Source: Lumbricus rubellus (Eukaryota; Annelida; Clitellata; Crassiclitellata; Lumbricidae). Taken from it: DNA of 64,000 nucleotides. The stretch's first letter is position 1; each line of letters starts with the position of its first letter. Positions 12,901 to 25,560 of this stretch are shown here, piece by piece. The stretch lies in assembly GCA_945859605.1 (NCBI GenBank), contig OX243816.1:32679175-32743174 (forward strand), given 5' to 3'. Both the position numbers and the translations under genes were made by a program. Below the pieces are notes generated by a model that saw nothing but the letters and a program-made list of their open reading frames with translations, did no database searches and was not told the origin of the DNA.

Positions 12901-13773
12901 TGTGTGAGTAAACAATGTATTGCACAGAACTCTGTTAGTTCAAGGCATTGGGCTTTGACCGAGTCCTGTAGATAGGGAACATGTTAAAGAGACTTTGGAA
13001 TTTTGAGTGAAGTGCTTGTTGTTCTGTTTGCAGACCATACAACAAGAAGATAGCATTTGAGAAGTACTGGGAGGCCTACCAGGATATCATGTTGAAGGCT
13101 GGTGGACGACCACACTGGGCAAAGGTTTAACCACATCTTTTATCCTTCGTGCATCTTTATTCATTTTCTTGTAATTGGAAAAGTTCTGTATGTTTTAAAC
13201 TGTATCGCTGCAGCTAGAGTTGATAAAGTTGAGAAGGTAGAATACAGTGTCATGAATTTCATTGTAACCTGTTCTAGAGGGTGACAAAGGACCATATCAA
13301 AATTAAGTTAGTACTGGATTCATTCAGTAATTTGTGTTTTTTATGATTGCACATTCGTCATTTTGTAACTGCATAAAAAAATTAAAATTCCGATTGCCTC
13401 GTGAATCAGTTCAAATCGCTTGTTTGTTTATAAGTCTGGAGTGGATCGATGCCTGATTTTGTACTTTGGCACTTTGCTGCTGAGGTTTTATTTTGTGCAA
13501 ACACCTAAGTGTGTATTACAAATAGCTCTGAATTTTATTTTAAAATCAGACTGAGTACAAATTTTTGCAATGATTTTTGGCTTTATGTTTGTTTTCTAGG
13601 ATCACACCATCACCACTGATGAGTTGCGCAAAGCCTATCCATGTTGGGACAAGTTTATGGAAATTCGTCAACAACTTGATCCAGATGGTGTATTCCTGAA
13701 CGACAATCTGAGAAAAGTCTTTGGAATCAGCAGTTCCCAACATAAGTCCAACGGCGCCGCAAAAGAACACTAA
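6918..13773 (+). CDS. GULO: L-gulonolactone oxidase (11 coding exons, 453 aa)
   Basis: Catalyses the last step of vitamin C synthesis: L-gulono-1,4-lactone plus O2 to ascorbate, with covalently bound FAD, in the ER/microsomal membrane. Exons: 6918-7022, 7969-8094, 8432-8526, 8928-9018, 9985-10170, 10684-10791, 11095-11171, 11565-11714, 12030-12188, 13034-13124, 13600-13773. All junctions are GT-AG and phases match. Exon 1 has the FxNWAKTYG opening of the family; HSPSD in exon 2 places the flavin-linking histidine at residue 54, as in rat GULO; SGTHGTG-type sequence (here STGTHGTGKNF) is in exon 4; SSWFWDY is in exon 7; the C-terminal GGRPHWAK motif ends exon 10 (HWAK about 393-396). Length matches the 440-aa mammalian enzyme. 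No stop or frameshift was seen, so the gene looks functional. Start chosen at 6918 by alignment to the family N-terminus. Confidence 0.93.
9844..9881. repeat. Perfect 38-bp palindrome in a GULO intron
   Basis: TTATTGCCTACTGTCTTAA is followed directly by its exact reverse complement, with no loop. It lies in intron 4 of the gulonolactone oxidase gene. Confidence 0.9.
11235..11335. repeat. Dispersed repeat, ACACCGTGATTCAAAAAA family, copy 1
   Basis: Begins ACACCGTGATTCAAAAAAGT and runs through CATATATCTCTAAT to TAGAGAATGGAC. Further copies are at 61631-61755 and 63593-63705, with a diverged partial copy near 63806. It lies in a GULO intron just after exon 7. Confidence 0.8.
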
Positions 13774-15083
13774 CTGGAAATTGAAATCAGCACAAATCTA
13801 TATTATTTCTTATCACGACTATAATTGTTGATTTTTTAAGGCTTTTATTAACATTAGTGTTGTTAATGAAGAATTTATATAGCACTTGAATCATGTATGT
13901 GTTCCATTTGACATGCATTTTGCAGCTTTACATTTCACCTGAATAATGTGAATATCCTTGTAACCATGTCTTCAAGTTCAAGAGCTGTGTCCAAGCCAGC
14001 TTTGATTTTCGTTGTACTGTACTAATATCTTATTTATATTTTAGAAGTAAACGAAATTTTGAATCCATGCCTAGAATTTGTAAAACAATGTTGTAAGGAT
14101 GCTTTTGTGTATTGTGCCAACATTTTCAACTGTTACATGTGTTTTAAAGTGACAATGTGACATTTTTTTTTCTGGTAAGTTCTTTAATTAATAAAGTGAT
14201 TGCACCGTCAAATCGAGTTCTGTTCTCTGTTTGAAGTCCGTCATGAGCCTTGCAAGGCAAGTCTGCATGTTGTTGACAGTTGGTTGCTCCAGGATTTGAT
14301 GTGGCTGTAAGATAAAAGTAAGTGTTGTGGGATATGAAACCCAATGTTTCTAGTGTGAGATTGGTATGTGTAGCCCCTTGATGGTGTTGGAGGAAGTGGC
14401 TCTTTAAAGATTTCTATGCATAACATAACGGAGACAGAAAACCCAACAAATGAATTCTATCGTGTTGTCAATCTAAAATAATAATAATAGTTTTTTTCTT
14501 GAATGAAGCGGCTGCAAAAATAATTACTAACAGAACAGACCGCATGCAATGCACACTTCTTTGAGTATTCCATTCCCGTACAGTGAGTCTGCTACAGGTC
14601 CAGACGAATCGTTTATTTGCGGCACTTTTACGAATTTCACATAAAATGTATAGCCTAAACTAACCACGCCTTTGCCTAACTTTGCCTCGTTTAACATCAA
14701 GCTCCTGCAGATACGAGATAACAAGGCCAGCAGTAGACCTACTGTGCCTGCAGGAACTTAAGTAGCCTATAGGCCCTATATGCTTTATTCAACCGACTGC
14801 AAACGCAGTCATCTCATTTCTGCCTCAAGTGGCTGTCCAGAGTTTTACTTTGCTATTCTGACTGTTGAACGGGACCTGAACTTAATTATGCGCGCTCGTA
14901 AACGAGGTGGTCCTTCTTGTAAGTAACTGTTGTAAAACTGTCATTACTAAACGCGAGGTTTTGAATTATTGCGCTCCATAAACTATTCTAAAAAATATTA
15001 GTCACGACGGCTACACGCGGAGGCGGCCATTTTAATTTCGAAATAATTCCTATGAGATGTGGTTTCTTAGTTTGCAGAGGATT
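13774..15083. other. GULO 3' UTR and intergenic space to the ETAA1-like gene
   Basis: A polyadenylation hexamer AATAAA at 14190-14195 lies about 420 bases after the GULO stop and is a likely 3' end. Beyond it no coding exon was supported. An ATG at 14888 followed by a GTAAGT donor was considered as a first exon for the next gene but would create a stop on splicing. Confidence 0.5.
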
Positions 15084-18000
15084 ATGTCAGATAAACACAA
15101 GAGATTAACTTCTGCGAAGAGTTTTGTACATGGGTAAATTTCTACATGAATACCTTAAATATGCACTTCACTGGAGTAACTGTCATGCCAAGGTGTGTCC
15201 TACCCCGATAGCCCTGCAACCCAGTTACTCATCCTATTTATTATGCCGACAAGTTCCTCTTGCTCTAATCATAACTTGATGAATGCAGTGTAACCGAACT
15301 GTTTAATACGTAAGGTTTTTGGAACCTTGAGAAAAAACCGCTGTTTTACTCGAATAGCTAACTGTTCATTTGGTGCGCCAACTGTACAGACAGATGTCAG
15401 AAACATTTATTTTTTAATAGGGTTACACTTGTCAGTTTTCTACTGTGCAAGCTAAGCAGAGACTTTTCAATAAGGCTATTCTGAAATTGTGTACAGAGTT
15501 TTTGGCATTTGATATTTACGAGACCAAGAAAGCAAGAACCTTGATATGCAGAAAGTCAGAGCATAATATCGAAGCATTGCCTTTGTTGTGAATAATAAAA
15601 GTTGTAACCTTTTTCAGCTTTTTGTATTCACTTTTAAAGTGAACCTTGCATAAGATAAATATGGTGAGGAAATCAAAATCAAATACGTTTAGTGGCATTT
15701 TCAATAGTATCTCAGGTTATTTTTCTTGTCATTTACTGAGGTTAAATATTGCATTTCGTGTCTTAAAGAGGTGTATACGTGAGGTGGTCCGATCATTCAT
15801 TAATAAACATCGTATTCTAGGAAAAATGCGACAGGAAGGTCTTCCAAGAGGTCTCCATCTGACAAGACAATCGTTGCCATGCCAACCACTTCCTGTTGTA
15901 AAGACCTGCTGCCATCGCAGGACGCTAACACGATTGAAGTCAACTGGGAAAGTCCGAAGATTTCCCAAGGTGCTAATCTAATCTGAATTAGATAATCTAA
16001 GCACTTCTGTTGTATTAAAATTCTGGAGCATTTATTGCTCTAATTTAATGTAATGCAAGTTGATAGTTTATTTAAAATTTAGTTACTTTCCTCTACTTTA
16101 TCTGCTTGGCCAATGCATCTAAATTACAATTGGATATATTTTTACAGAGATATATTGGTTAAGGGCAAAATTTGGCTGACTGTCTTTGAAAGCCATACTT
16201 TTTGGATTCAATTAAATTATGTTATTTACATGGTTAAGAAACTAGACAGGGAGCACTCTTAATGAGTGGTTTTACAGGAATTATTTCCGTTCTTTGTGTT
16301 GTTTTAGGACGGCTGTCGAGAGTGAAGTCAACGGCTGATTTGTTGCCGAATTTATCGCCAACAGACGACGACGAGGTAGAGCAGGATTCAGTTCTTCATT
16401 AAATTATTTCTTGTGGCACATGATGCCCAGCAAAAAAATGAGTAGCTCAGTTGAGCTGGGAGTTATAAGTGCTCTAGTTTGTCGGATTTTGATCCCTCCG
16501 GCCGAGCTAATGGGTGGTGACAGACTACAATTTCATTTTGTCATTTAATTTTAATTTTTTTTTATTAATCTTCGTGTAACCTGTACCTCGTTGCATTGTG
16601 ACATCGTGATTAATCAATAAACGAAAATCATCTTTTGATGCTCACTTCCAGCAGCAAATTTTTTACCGTATCGTTGCTTTTGTCTGGCGGCCGTTGCTGG
16701 AACTTGCCCCAGCCTATCTTCTTGACCTCTGCTACCGTAATTTAAGTGCCCTTAGTTGTCAGTGTCTCTGCTCACTGCATGTGGCATGATCACCATTGTT
16801 TTAAGCAGAAACAGTGGTTGCTGCGCTCGACGATTGACTCTTTGGCGCTGTGCTTGTTTCCCATTTCCACTGACTCTTTTAATGCTTGTCTCAAAACTGT
16901 CCTTTATCGGCCATACTGATTCAGGAGCGCTCCTGAGTGGTAGCCACCCTTGAAGGGATGCTATATAAATCGTCATAATGAATGCAGTATTCAGGAATTT
17001 GCTGTTTAATATAGTATATTAACTCTGCTGTAGAATTAATTAAATTAGCATGACTTAGATTAGAAGGAGAGATATTCAGTGGATGATGTCATTTTATTGT
17101 GTTAATTTTTAGCTCACTCCTCCGTCATGCTCCCCGCTGATTCAGATCCGATACAGGAGCCCCTTAAATTCCCAGTTGATGTCTACCCCTGTGAGACACC
17201 ATGGGTAAGGGTTTGTGCATTGTATTTCTTTTCCCTTGTGCATCAGTTCTTTGATTTTTTTTCTCCGTTTGCTATTTTCATGTTTGGCTCACTTTAAAAG
17301 GCAGTTTGTACCACCAATATTGTCGTGCAACTCTCCTGAAGGATGTTTAAGGTAAATGTTAATGTGTTTTTGTGGATTATATGGTATCTGTAGATTTTTA
17401 TAGTGTCGCTCGCAGAATGACTATTCCTAGGTGCTCTCAGCATGGAAACTCCAGATGAAAAGATGCCTTTAAAGAGTGAAAGAAAGACTGATAAAGAAAA
17501 TTGTGTCATTAATGTTTGATCCTTAGTCTTTACCATGGTGGTGGTGGTAAAGGCAGAGGTGGAGCGCGATTGGAAGAAGTGGTAGCAGGTCAGAATAGAT
17601 GTGTGCTCTCGTGAAGATGGGGAACTCACATGGTATCAGTCTAATACATTGACCTAAGGTGACCACACTTGATGGTTGCAATCAACTGCAGCGAGTCAAG
17701 TAGAATTGAGCTGGTCTAGTACCGGTGCTTAGCCGAGTCATGAGTCTCAGATGCAAACAAAGTTTTTACAGAACTCGTTGGTCAACTTGTTTTGCCACAT
17801 TTTTTTAATTCCAGTGCACTGTGTAGGTGTAGATTTCATTCCTACTTAAATTGAATTCTGTGATCATGTTTTCTTCCGTTTATCTTAACCACATCCACAA
17901 GTGGTAGCTCTAACTCAATTTTCTTGCAGTTCTATTCAAGATAGAAGTTCAAAGCCACTTTGCCTCTTTGTTTTGATTGTGTTCAGCGGCAGAGCGAAGA

Positions 18001-21000
18001 ACGGTCAGAGAAGAATGAATTCGGCGCCAAGCAGAGATGATGGCATGCAACATGTCATCAATGCAATTTCCTCTTGCCACAACATCGACCTTACCAACGA
18101 AGCACACGCAGCATCTGGAACCGAGTACGTTATTTAACGTTCCTACACTTTGAGAAGCATGTTATTTTCAGTTTTGCGCAGTGCTAAAAGTGTATGAAAA
18201 GAAGTGCCTGGACGCCCCTTACCTTTCCAAAAGAAGTGCCAGGACGTCCCTTACATTTTCAGGTGTGCTGGCCAAATAAGTGGCAGGACGGCATAGAGAT
18301 TTTAGAATAAGTGCCAGGACGCCGTCCATGACCGTCCTGCCACACTTTAAGCCCTGGTTTTGTGCCATCGCTTAAATTTAACATCGGAGCCACAACTTGA
18401 ATTATCAGTGTTCGATTTGTTTACTGATGCAGTTGTCAGACATTTGGTTGAAATTGATTGCAATTGTCATTCATGATCTGATCTGATGCCATTATTAAAT
18501 TCACATTTTGTTAACAATTTCAGTCCAGTGAGAATTGACCTCGTCATCAACGAGTCAACCGAGATTCAGAACGGAATAACAGTTGGCCACGTTGCTGCCG
18601 TGTTGTCCTCATCCTTAGAATCTCGAAGCCAACATTCTGTCAACTCGTTGTCAACCGCCAACCACATCACGAAGAGAGACGTCGTTGCAGTGATCGCCCA
18701 ACTCGATTCATCAACGGCTGAAAATGATTACTGGACGGACGACGAATTCTTCGTGAGCGAAGCCATTCTCGAGGCAACTCAGGCTTCAACAAACGTTTGC
18801 CCGGAAATTCCGCTCCCTGCGAATTCCCGTTCAACTAGTCCCCAGTGCGTGAAGCGCAAAAGCAGACTGTCCAGCACACCCGAGCTTGGCGTTAAGAAAT
18901 CGGGAAGATACACGTTTGCGCTGGAAGACGGTAAAACATCAAGGACATCAAATCGATCGGAAGAACCGTCTGTTTCGTTATACAAGCCGTTATTTCCGCC
19001 TCCACCAATTAATCGATGTGTTGTGGAAAAATCACATTCCATGGAAAACAAAGAATTGTTATGCGACACAAGTTTAACGGATGAACTTTTGGCAACCATT
19101 GCGGAGCCTGATTTCTTCTTAGACACGCAGGTCAACGAGCAGACAACAGTTGGCGTGGGTTGCCGTTCGCTTGGCAACGAATCTGAAATTGTTGGTGCAA
19201 CTGAGTCGAGGAAAGGTGAAAGTACTTGCAAAGTTTCTGGTATGTTTCCAGTACATCTACTTCTCATATTTATTTTAAACCCAATCTGGCAATGATCCAA
19301 TTATCGGTGAGAATTTAATAATATTGGAATTCGGAAAATTTGCTGTTTTTCGTTTAAATTATTAGTGTGATACATACTGCTATTTAGTGTTTGATGGTGA
19401 GTTAGCAAAGGTAAGGAAAGAATGCCAGTACTTTTGATTACTACTGCTTGTTTAGTCTCGGCTATTTTGGATTTTAAAATATTGTTGTCTGCATATATGC
19501 AGACAGCATTCTTTCCATAGAAAATACAGAGAAACCTGATCATTAGATGTGATTGTTAAACAAGCATCATAAATGCACTATCAATATCATTAGTCTGTTA
19601 TGTTGAATAAAATAAAATAAATAAAACATGTTAATTGAAGTTTAACAATGGTTTGCACAAGTGCCATCCATTACTGTTTGCATTTCTCTACTACTGTTAG
19701 ATCATATGATTTGGTTTAGTACAGTGAATTCACCCTCTGCATTGAAAAATTAGAGTGACCACCATAGCAGGACATTTAATCTTTTTGGATGTACATCCAT
19801 TCATGTTGCTGCCTGTGAGGCTGTGACAGACTGGAACTGTACTGTCTGTTGTTTACTTGTGATCAGTAACGGACTTGAATCTGAAAATCTATTTGTAACT
19901 CATCTGGACAACAACTTGGAAAAGAGTAGCAGTTGATTTTTTAAGGGCAATGTTTTTGTATCGAAGACGATTAGTCATTTCGCTTGTTGACTTCAACGAC
20001 AGGATAACTTTTGAGTTTGCTTTCTTTAGGAGTCAAAGATGAATGTGACATATCGGAGATGTTTGGAGATGATCTCGGCGATGATAGTCTCACGGAGCAA
20101 CAATTGATGGCGGTGTTAGACACGGTTGAATGTAAGTATCGTTCCTATAAATTTATTCAAGCAGTTCATTATGTATGACATCTCTTCAAGGGACTACCCT
20201 GAGAGGTGCTCCCAACCTCAGCATTGCGAAATAAAACTGAACATTAAATTGAGAGAGGAATACATGAGAAGGAGTTCTGGAAAATTTGAGTTTTGATTTT
20301 TCGGCGAAAACCTAAAATATTTATGGTGCCAGGATGAGTCGAATCTTGATTGCAGCTCTTGATTTTTTATTTTAATTTTAATTTAATCAATTAAATGGTT
20401 CATTTGATTTTTTAGTCTTAACCAGATTTTGTCTATTCAGAATTTCAGATACAGATTGAATTCACTTGACAGAACTTTTTCTGTAACCAAAATTAATGAT
20501 AACAATCACATTTTTTACTCTTGCAGCACAAGTTCCTCAGTCGACCGAACCTAAAGTTCATTCACTCTCAGTTACTGTCGACACAACATTGTCGAGATAC
20601 TCCAAAGGATCTTCCACATCTGCAAATCCTAATACATGCCAACGTTCTGTAACTGCTGCGAAGACTACAAGCTTTGGACGTGTTGCAAGTTTCAACATGT
20701 CTTCAACCAAGCAAGCGAGTAATCTTCATGTTCCTCTTTGTGACAGCAAAAACACTCGAAATAAGATCTCAGCCCCAAATGGAAATTCTTCCAAGTCCTT
20801 TCAAACAAAAGTGGATTCATCATCTAGTAAGACTGGTGCGCTAGGCTCTGTTACAACTGGAAATGTGTTCACAAATTCACGCAATACGACATCATCGGTT
20901 CCGTCTTTCGGACGATCAGGCGAGATTAAAGAACGCTCTTTCACCGCTGTCACGCGCTTGAACGTGAAGTCGCTCAGCAGTGACTCCATCATGGTGCCGT

Positions 21001-21152
21001 CGTGTGAAACGAATCGTAACACGTTCGGAACGAGTTCCCAGAATCAGGCGACAGGTGGACAGCGTCAGAACTTATGTTCGGCGAAAGAAATCGAGCAGAA
21101 GAAACAAGAGGCTTTGCGAAGACGAGAATTGAAACTGAAGGGAAAACAGTGA
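15084..21152 (+). CDS. ETAA1-like RPA-binding, ATR-activating protein (8 exons, 646 aa)
   Basis: ETAA1 is recruited to RPA-coated single-stranded DNA at stalled forks and activates the ATR-ATRIP kinase. Exons: 15084-15133, 15821-15969, 16308-16375, 17113-17204, 17987-18124, 18524-19239, 20030-20131, 20527-21152; phases agree throughout. Evidence for the call: the C-terminus carries a basic helix SAKEIEQKKQEALRRRELK (about 624-642), the RPA32C-binding motif type shared by ETAA1, SMARCAL1, TIPIN and XPA; the N-terminal part has an IEVNWESP block like the WD-x-SP block of ETAA1; two acidic aromatic patches (around 235-246 with YWTDDEFF, and 405-438 with EMFGDDLGDDS) suit an ATR-activating segment. 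The remainder is serine/threonine-rich and probably disordered. Human ETAA1 is longer (about 926 aa). The family call is moderate; the exon structure is firmer. The first donor-acceptor pair uses a weak GTGCTA donor at 15970. Confidence 0.62.
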
Positions 21153-22926
21153 TCTGAAAGTACGTGTCTGTAGAATGTAACGGTTTTGTAAATGTCTTCT
21201 AATCTTGTAAATATATGTAATTGTTGAACCATTAGTATGGGTTGGACCATTGACCAGGAGCTTCAGGCAGGAACACAATACTCTTCAGTTCATAACCGAT
21301 TGCACTGTAGCAGAATAAAATGTGTACTGACCCATAATATTGGGTTGGAGAACAGAGGTGGAAAGGACTTGGTTTGTAGCCATGGTCTATGTGACTAGCA
21401 TGTCAAGACACTGTTGACTGCACAGTACAGTGTGGCCTGTTGATGCTAGATTAGTTGCATATATGACTCGTGAAACTAAGAAAGGTGACTACTACAATTT
21501 AAGCCTTAACTAGTGTGCTTACAAACTTTGACGAGTAATTTGCGATTAGAAACAACATGTTGCTCGAGTGTGTTTGTGTATTATCATGAGGCGCTTGCAA
21601 AGCTTATTAAGAGCCAGCCAATAGTTTCTGGCCACCAATTGCCAAGTGTGTGGATTTGTGATAGAAATATTCTTGAGTGATTGCAATTGTTTGCACTTGT
21701 GTACCCAGTTGAGAATTAGCATGTAAGCAGTGCTGTATTTTTTGAAGTTGTATATTGAATTGGAGTTTTTGATACGCAGTGTATCGTGTGGAAATTGGAA
21801 ATTCTTTTTTGAGCAGTGCACCAGATGTTGTCCAATTGACAACAAAAGACCGTTTTGTGGCACTGATTGTGCAAATTTTTTTTAGGAGGGGCATCTTTTG
21901 GAAATTGTCTTTCATGTGATATTACACTTATTTTTTAAGCCAAGATTATATAGGAGACTCCATATAATTTTCTGTTAGAATGTTTAGTTTAAATAGCATG
22001 CTCTTCAAACACTAGGATTGGGTTTGATGACATGTAATATGTAATGAATGGATACCACAATGCATGTGTGTCTGACTTGCAAATAATAGATCAATTACAA
22101 TTGCATTAGATTTAATGATTCAACACAATTGCCATACATGTGTTTATGAATAATGCTTCGTTTGCTTCTGTAGAATTGCTGCAGAATATACCGACTTAGT
22201 ATTCAAAGAAATGCTATTGTTTCTATGACATTCATCTTTTAGTTTCCATCATGGGTATTTTCTCTAAGTTTAAGTCTATCATTGTTGGTTTGACTTTTGT
22301 TTTGACTGGCAAAGTCACATATAGCTATGTTCTTATCAGTTTTTGTTTCTGAAGCCATTTATTTTTTTCCAAGATTGAAATAAAAGGTGCTACGCTGCTA
22401 ACCCGAGTGTTGCCTGGGTTGTTCTGTTTCTCATCAGGGTACAGTGTTTAAAACCCGATGGGATGAATTTTCATTCAGAATAGCTCACTTGCAAGGAACA
22501 AAATGTCTCTCGATTTTAGCTATGAATAACAAAGAAAAACAAATGACAAAGCAATACTGGAATGAAACAAACTGTATGTTTCAATGTATAATTCGTTTAT
22601 TTCATGTTTTAGTAAATCCCCCCATTCCCACTACAATGCCTTGAGTAATTTAATTTTCTTCTGATGAGCTGCAAAGTGGATCTAATCCATTCGTTTTCTT
22701 TATATTTCCAAATCACTACTTTTCAGCAGCTATTAAAGTGCATGGCTTCATCTTATTCACGAACATCACAATAATTTATCAAAACGGTTGTCAAGACAAT
22801 AATTATAATTATCAGGTGAAGGTTCAAGTTCGGTTGCCATATCAACACAGATGAGCTGGTAAGGCGGATTCCGCAGCGACTAGTTATATAATTATGTCAT
22901 TTAGTGATTATTATATAATCGTCGTT
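21153..22926. other. Convergent 3' ends of the ETAA1-like (+) and CPT1-like (-) genes
   Basis: No further coding exon. Candidate polyadenylation signals for the plus-strand gene are AATAAA at 21314-21319 and at 22379-22384; for the minus-strand gene TTTATT at 22596-22601 reads AATAAA. If the distal plus-strand site is used the two transcripts end about 200 bp apart. Confidence 0.45.
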
Positions 22927-25497
22927 TTAGCTGTTGCTGTGTAGCAGCTTTATGTCTTCCATCGCTCGGTCGATCTCGTTTCCCAGCTTCACTGAATCCG
23001 TTTCTTTGCAGCTACGCCAGCTGGCGATTGATATGTTAACTACAAAAACAAAATCATTGATTCAGTATTTCTGCAGCTTTGCCATATGGCGATTGATGCA
23101 TTGACTAAATTTAGAATTTGTAGGATTTCAAAACCGTCGGTTAATTTGCGGTTTAACGGCGCTGTGCCATAACGAGGTTGATTAAGGTTGCCCTCCTCCT
23201 TTTCCAAGCTTTTGAATGGCACTTAAGCCCGGTTCTAGGACAATTACCCCCGTGCCAATTACCCCCTCGGACAATAACCCCCCCCATGACAATTACCCCA
23301 GCTTAGAGACAACTGAGTGTTACAGAAAATGATGATTAGTGTTACAGTAGCGGCGCTACGGGGGTTAAGGGTTAAACTCCCGCCCCCCAAAAAGACCATC
23401 CGTTTTTTATGTAAAAATAAAACATTTGGACGATTAGCCCCAAAGAATGAAAATTACTGCAAGATTTCGACCGGATGACTAAAAAAAAGGTCGTAAGAAA
23501 TTTTGGGGACGAAAATGGAAATTTCTACAAGATTTCGACCGGATGACTAAAAAAAAGGTCGTCAGAAATTTTGGCGATAAAATTTTAAATTTCATCCGCG
23601 AGTTCAGCCTCCAAAACTGAAATCTTGGCACCGCCACTGTAGTGTTAATGAGTTTATGTAGCCTAAAACTAAGTCTAACAGTCAGTGTTAAACTTTTTTC
23701 TTGAACTGTTAACACGTAGATGTTTTCTTGAAGTTTCAAAAGTAGGCTAAGCTTAGAACCGATTTTAGATTTGACTTTAATTAATAAATTAATATGTTTT
23801 CTTGAACGTTTAACACTAACTGATAGACTTAGTTTTAGGTTAAATAAACTCATTAACACTAATCATCATCAAACCTTGATGTAGCAACCCCTGTGATTTA
23901 AGCCAGTGATTGGATGAACTGCCCCTGACGACATTGTCATATTGAGCCCATTATAGGGTGTCATATTGGACGTCATTATGACGTCCAATATGACACCCTA
24001 TAATGGGCTCAATATGCCAATGTTGTCAGGGGCAGTTCATCCAAGCACTGGCTTAAAAGTTTTACCGTATTATGGTAAAGATCTCTAGATTCATGTGGTT
24101 TGCACCCAACAGCCCACATCTTTTTCATATGACAAAACCATATGGGCGTCATATACAATTCATATTCCATCCATATGTCAAAAGGATATCTAAACTATAA
24201 TATTATGTGCACGTGCTATATTGTTCCTATTATGTAACCGACTTATGCATGCAGTGTATACTTACGATGTTGGTCACCGTAGATGATGTAACTGATTCCG
24301 TATCCGTCGTGGCAGCTGGGACCAAATCCCCCGTTGCAGTAATCGAAGATGACGTTGTGAGGTCCCATCACTTCGTACACTCGATTCGGCGTCTGAGATG
24401 TCGACAGCTTGAACGATTTCGTCCATGCCTGTAGAATATGACGTATCAACAGATGACGTTTTAGGTGAAAAGACTCAAAAACGATTGCTATTGGTCAACT
24501 TTATGGTTGACATGGTCAAAAGATGGAAGGTCAACAGATGATGTAGGGCAACAAGACACGATCCACCAGATGACGTCATGAGTCAGGAGATGACATAGGT
24601 CAGCAGACGACATGGGTAAGCAGATGACATTGGTCAACAGATGACAATCATAGGACAACATATATGACTTGGGTCAACAGATGACATAGAACACAAGAGA
24701 TGACATGAGTAAACAGATTATGTCACTGATCAACAGATGTCACAGGCCATCAGGACCTGGTGGTATAATTATGTCAATAGATGACCTCACAGGTCATCAG
24801 ATGCCACGCTTCAGACTGTAATTAGCCTATAATAATATACATATTACATAATTATATGCCTATATATAAATATGCCTATATAATATATATATATATATAT
24901 TATAGCCTACCTCATCCCTGAATATCTTCGGCAAGTCCATGCCGAGTTCCCTGGATGCGCAGAGCAAGCCGAGCAGATGTCGATCGCACCCTTCCCCGAC
25001 GGTTGCATCAACGCGGAACTGCGTCTGATGTTTGATCGCCTTCCTAAGCAATGTCTTCTTCTCCTCTGCACTCGCCTCTGGGTTGTCCATGCTCTTCACC
25101 CAATCGCTTGACCACGACGACCCAGGGTGGACCGTTTCCGTCCGCCCCATGACGTACAACCTGTAGAATGATCCACCCATCGATATAATTATACAGAAGG
25201 CAGACGCGTAGCAGGGGGGGGCAAGAGGTATACAGTATAGGCCTACATTGTACGTGTCCCTGGGCGCCGACAAATGGGGTGCAAAAATGAGGGTTAAACT
25301 TAATAATTATGCGCTTTATTCTTAACTAAGTTTATCCCGTATAAATTTATAAGATTTAATTATGGTGCCATAAAAACATATACATGTAATTAGGCCTAGG
25401 CCCTATATAAAAAATTTAGACGTAGGCCTATACACGTAGACCCTACATAAGATCCCTCACTCTCGCAGGGAATTCATTGCTACAACTGCTGTTTAAA

Positions 25498-25560
<63 letters not shown>

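Noticed and set aside
14888..14918. Short first exon (MRARKRGGPS) for the ETAA1-like gene
   Set aside because: Its phase-1 donor creates a stop when joined to either following acceptor; the 15084 start joins exon 2 in phase.
18779..19300. 173-codon minus-strand frame
   Set aside because: Shadow of ETAA1-like exon 6, which is supported by splice phase on the plus strand.
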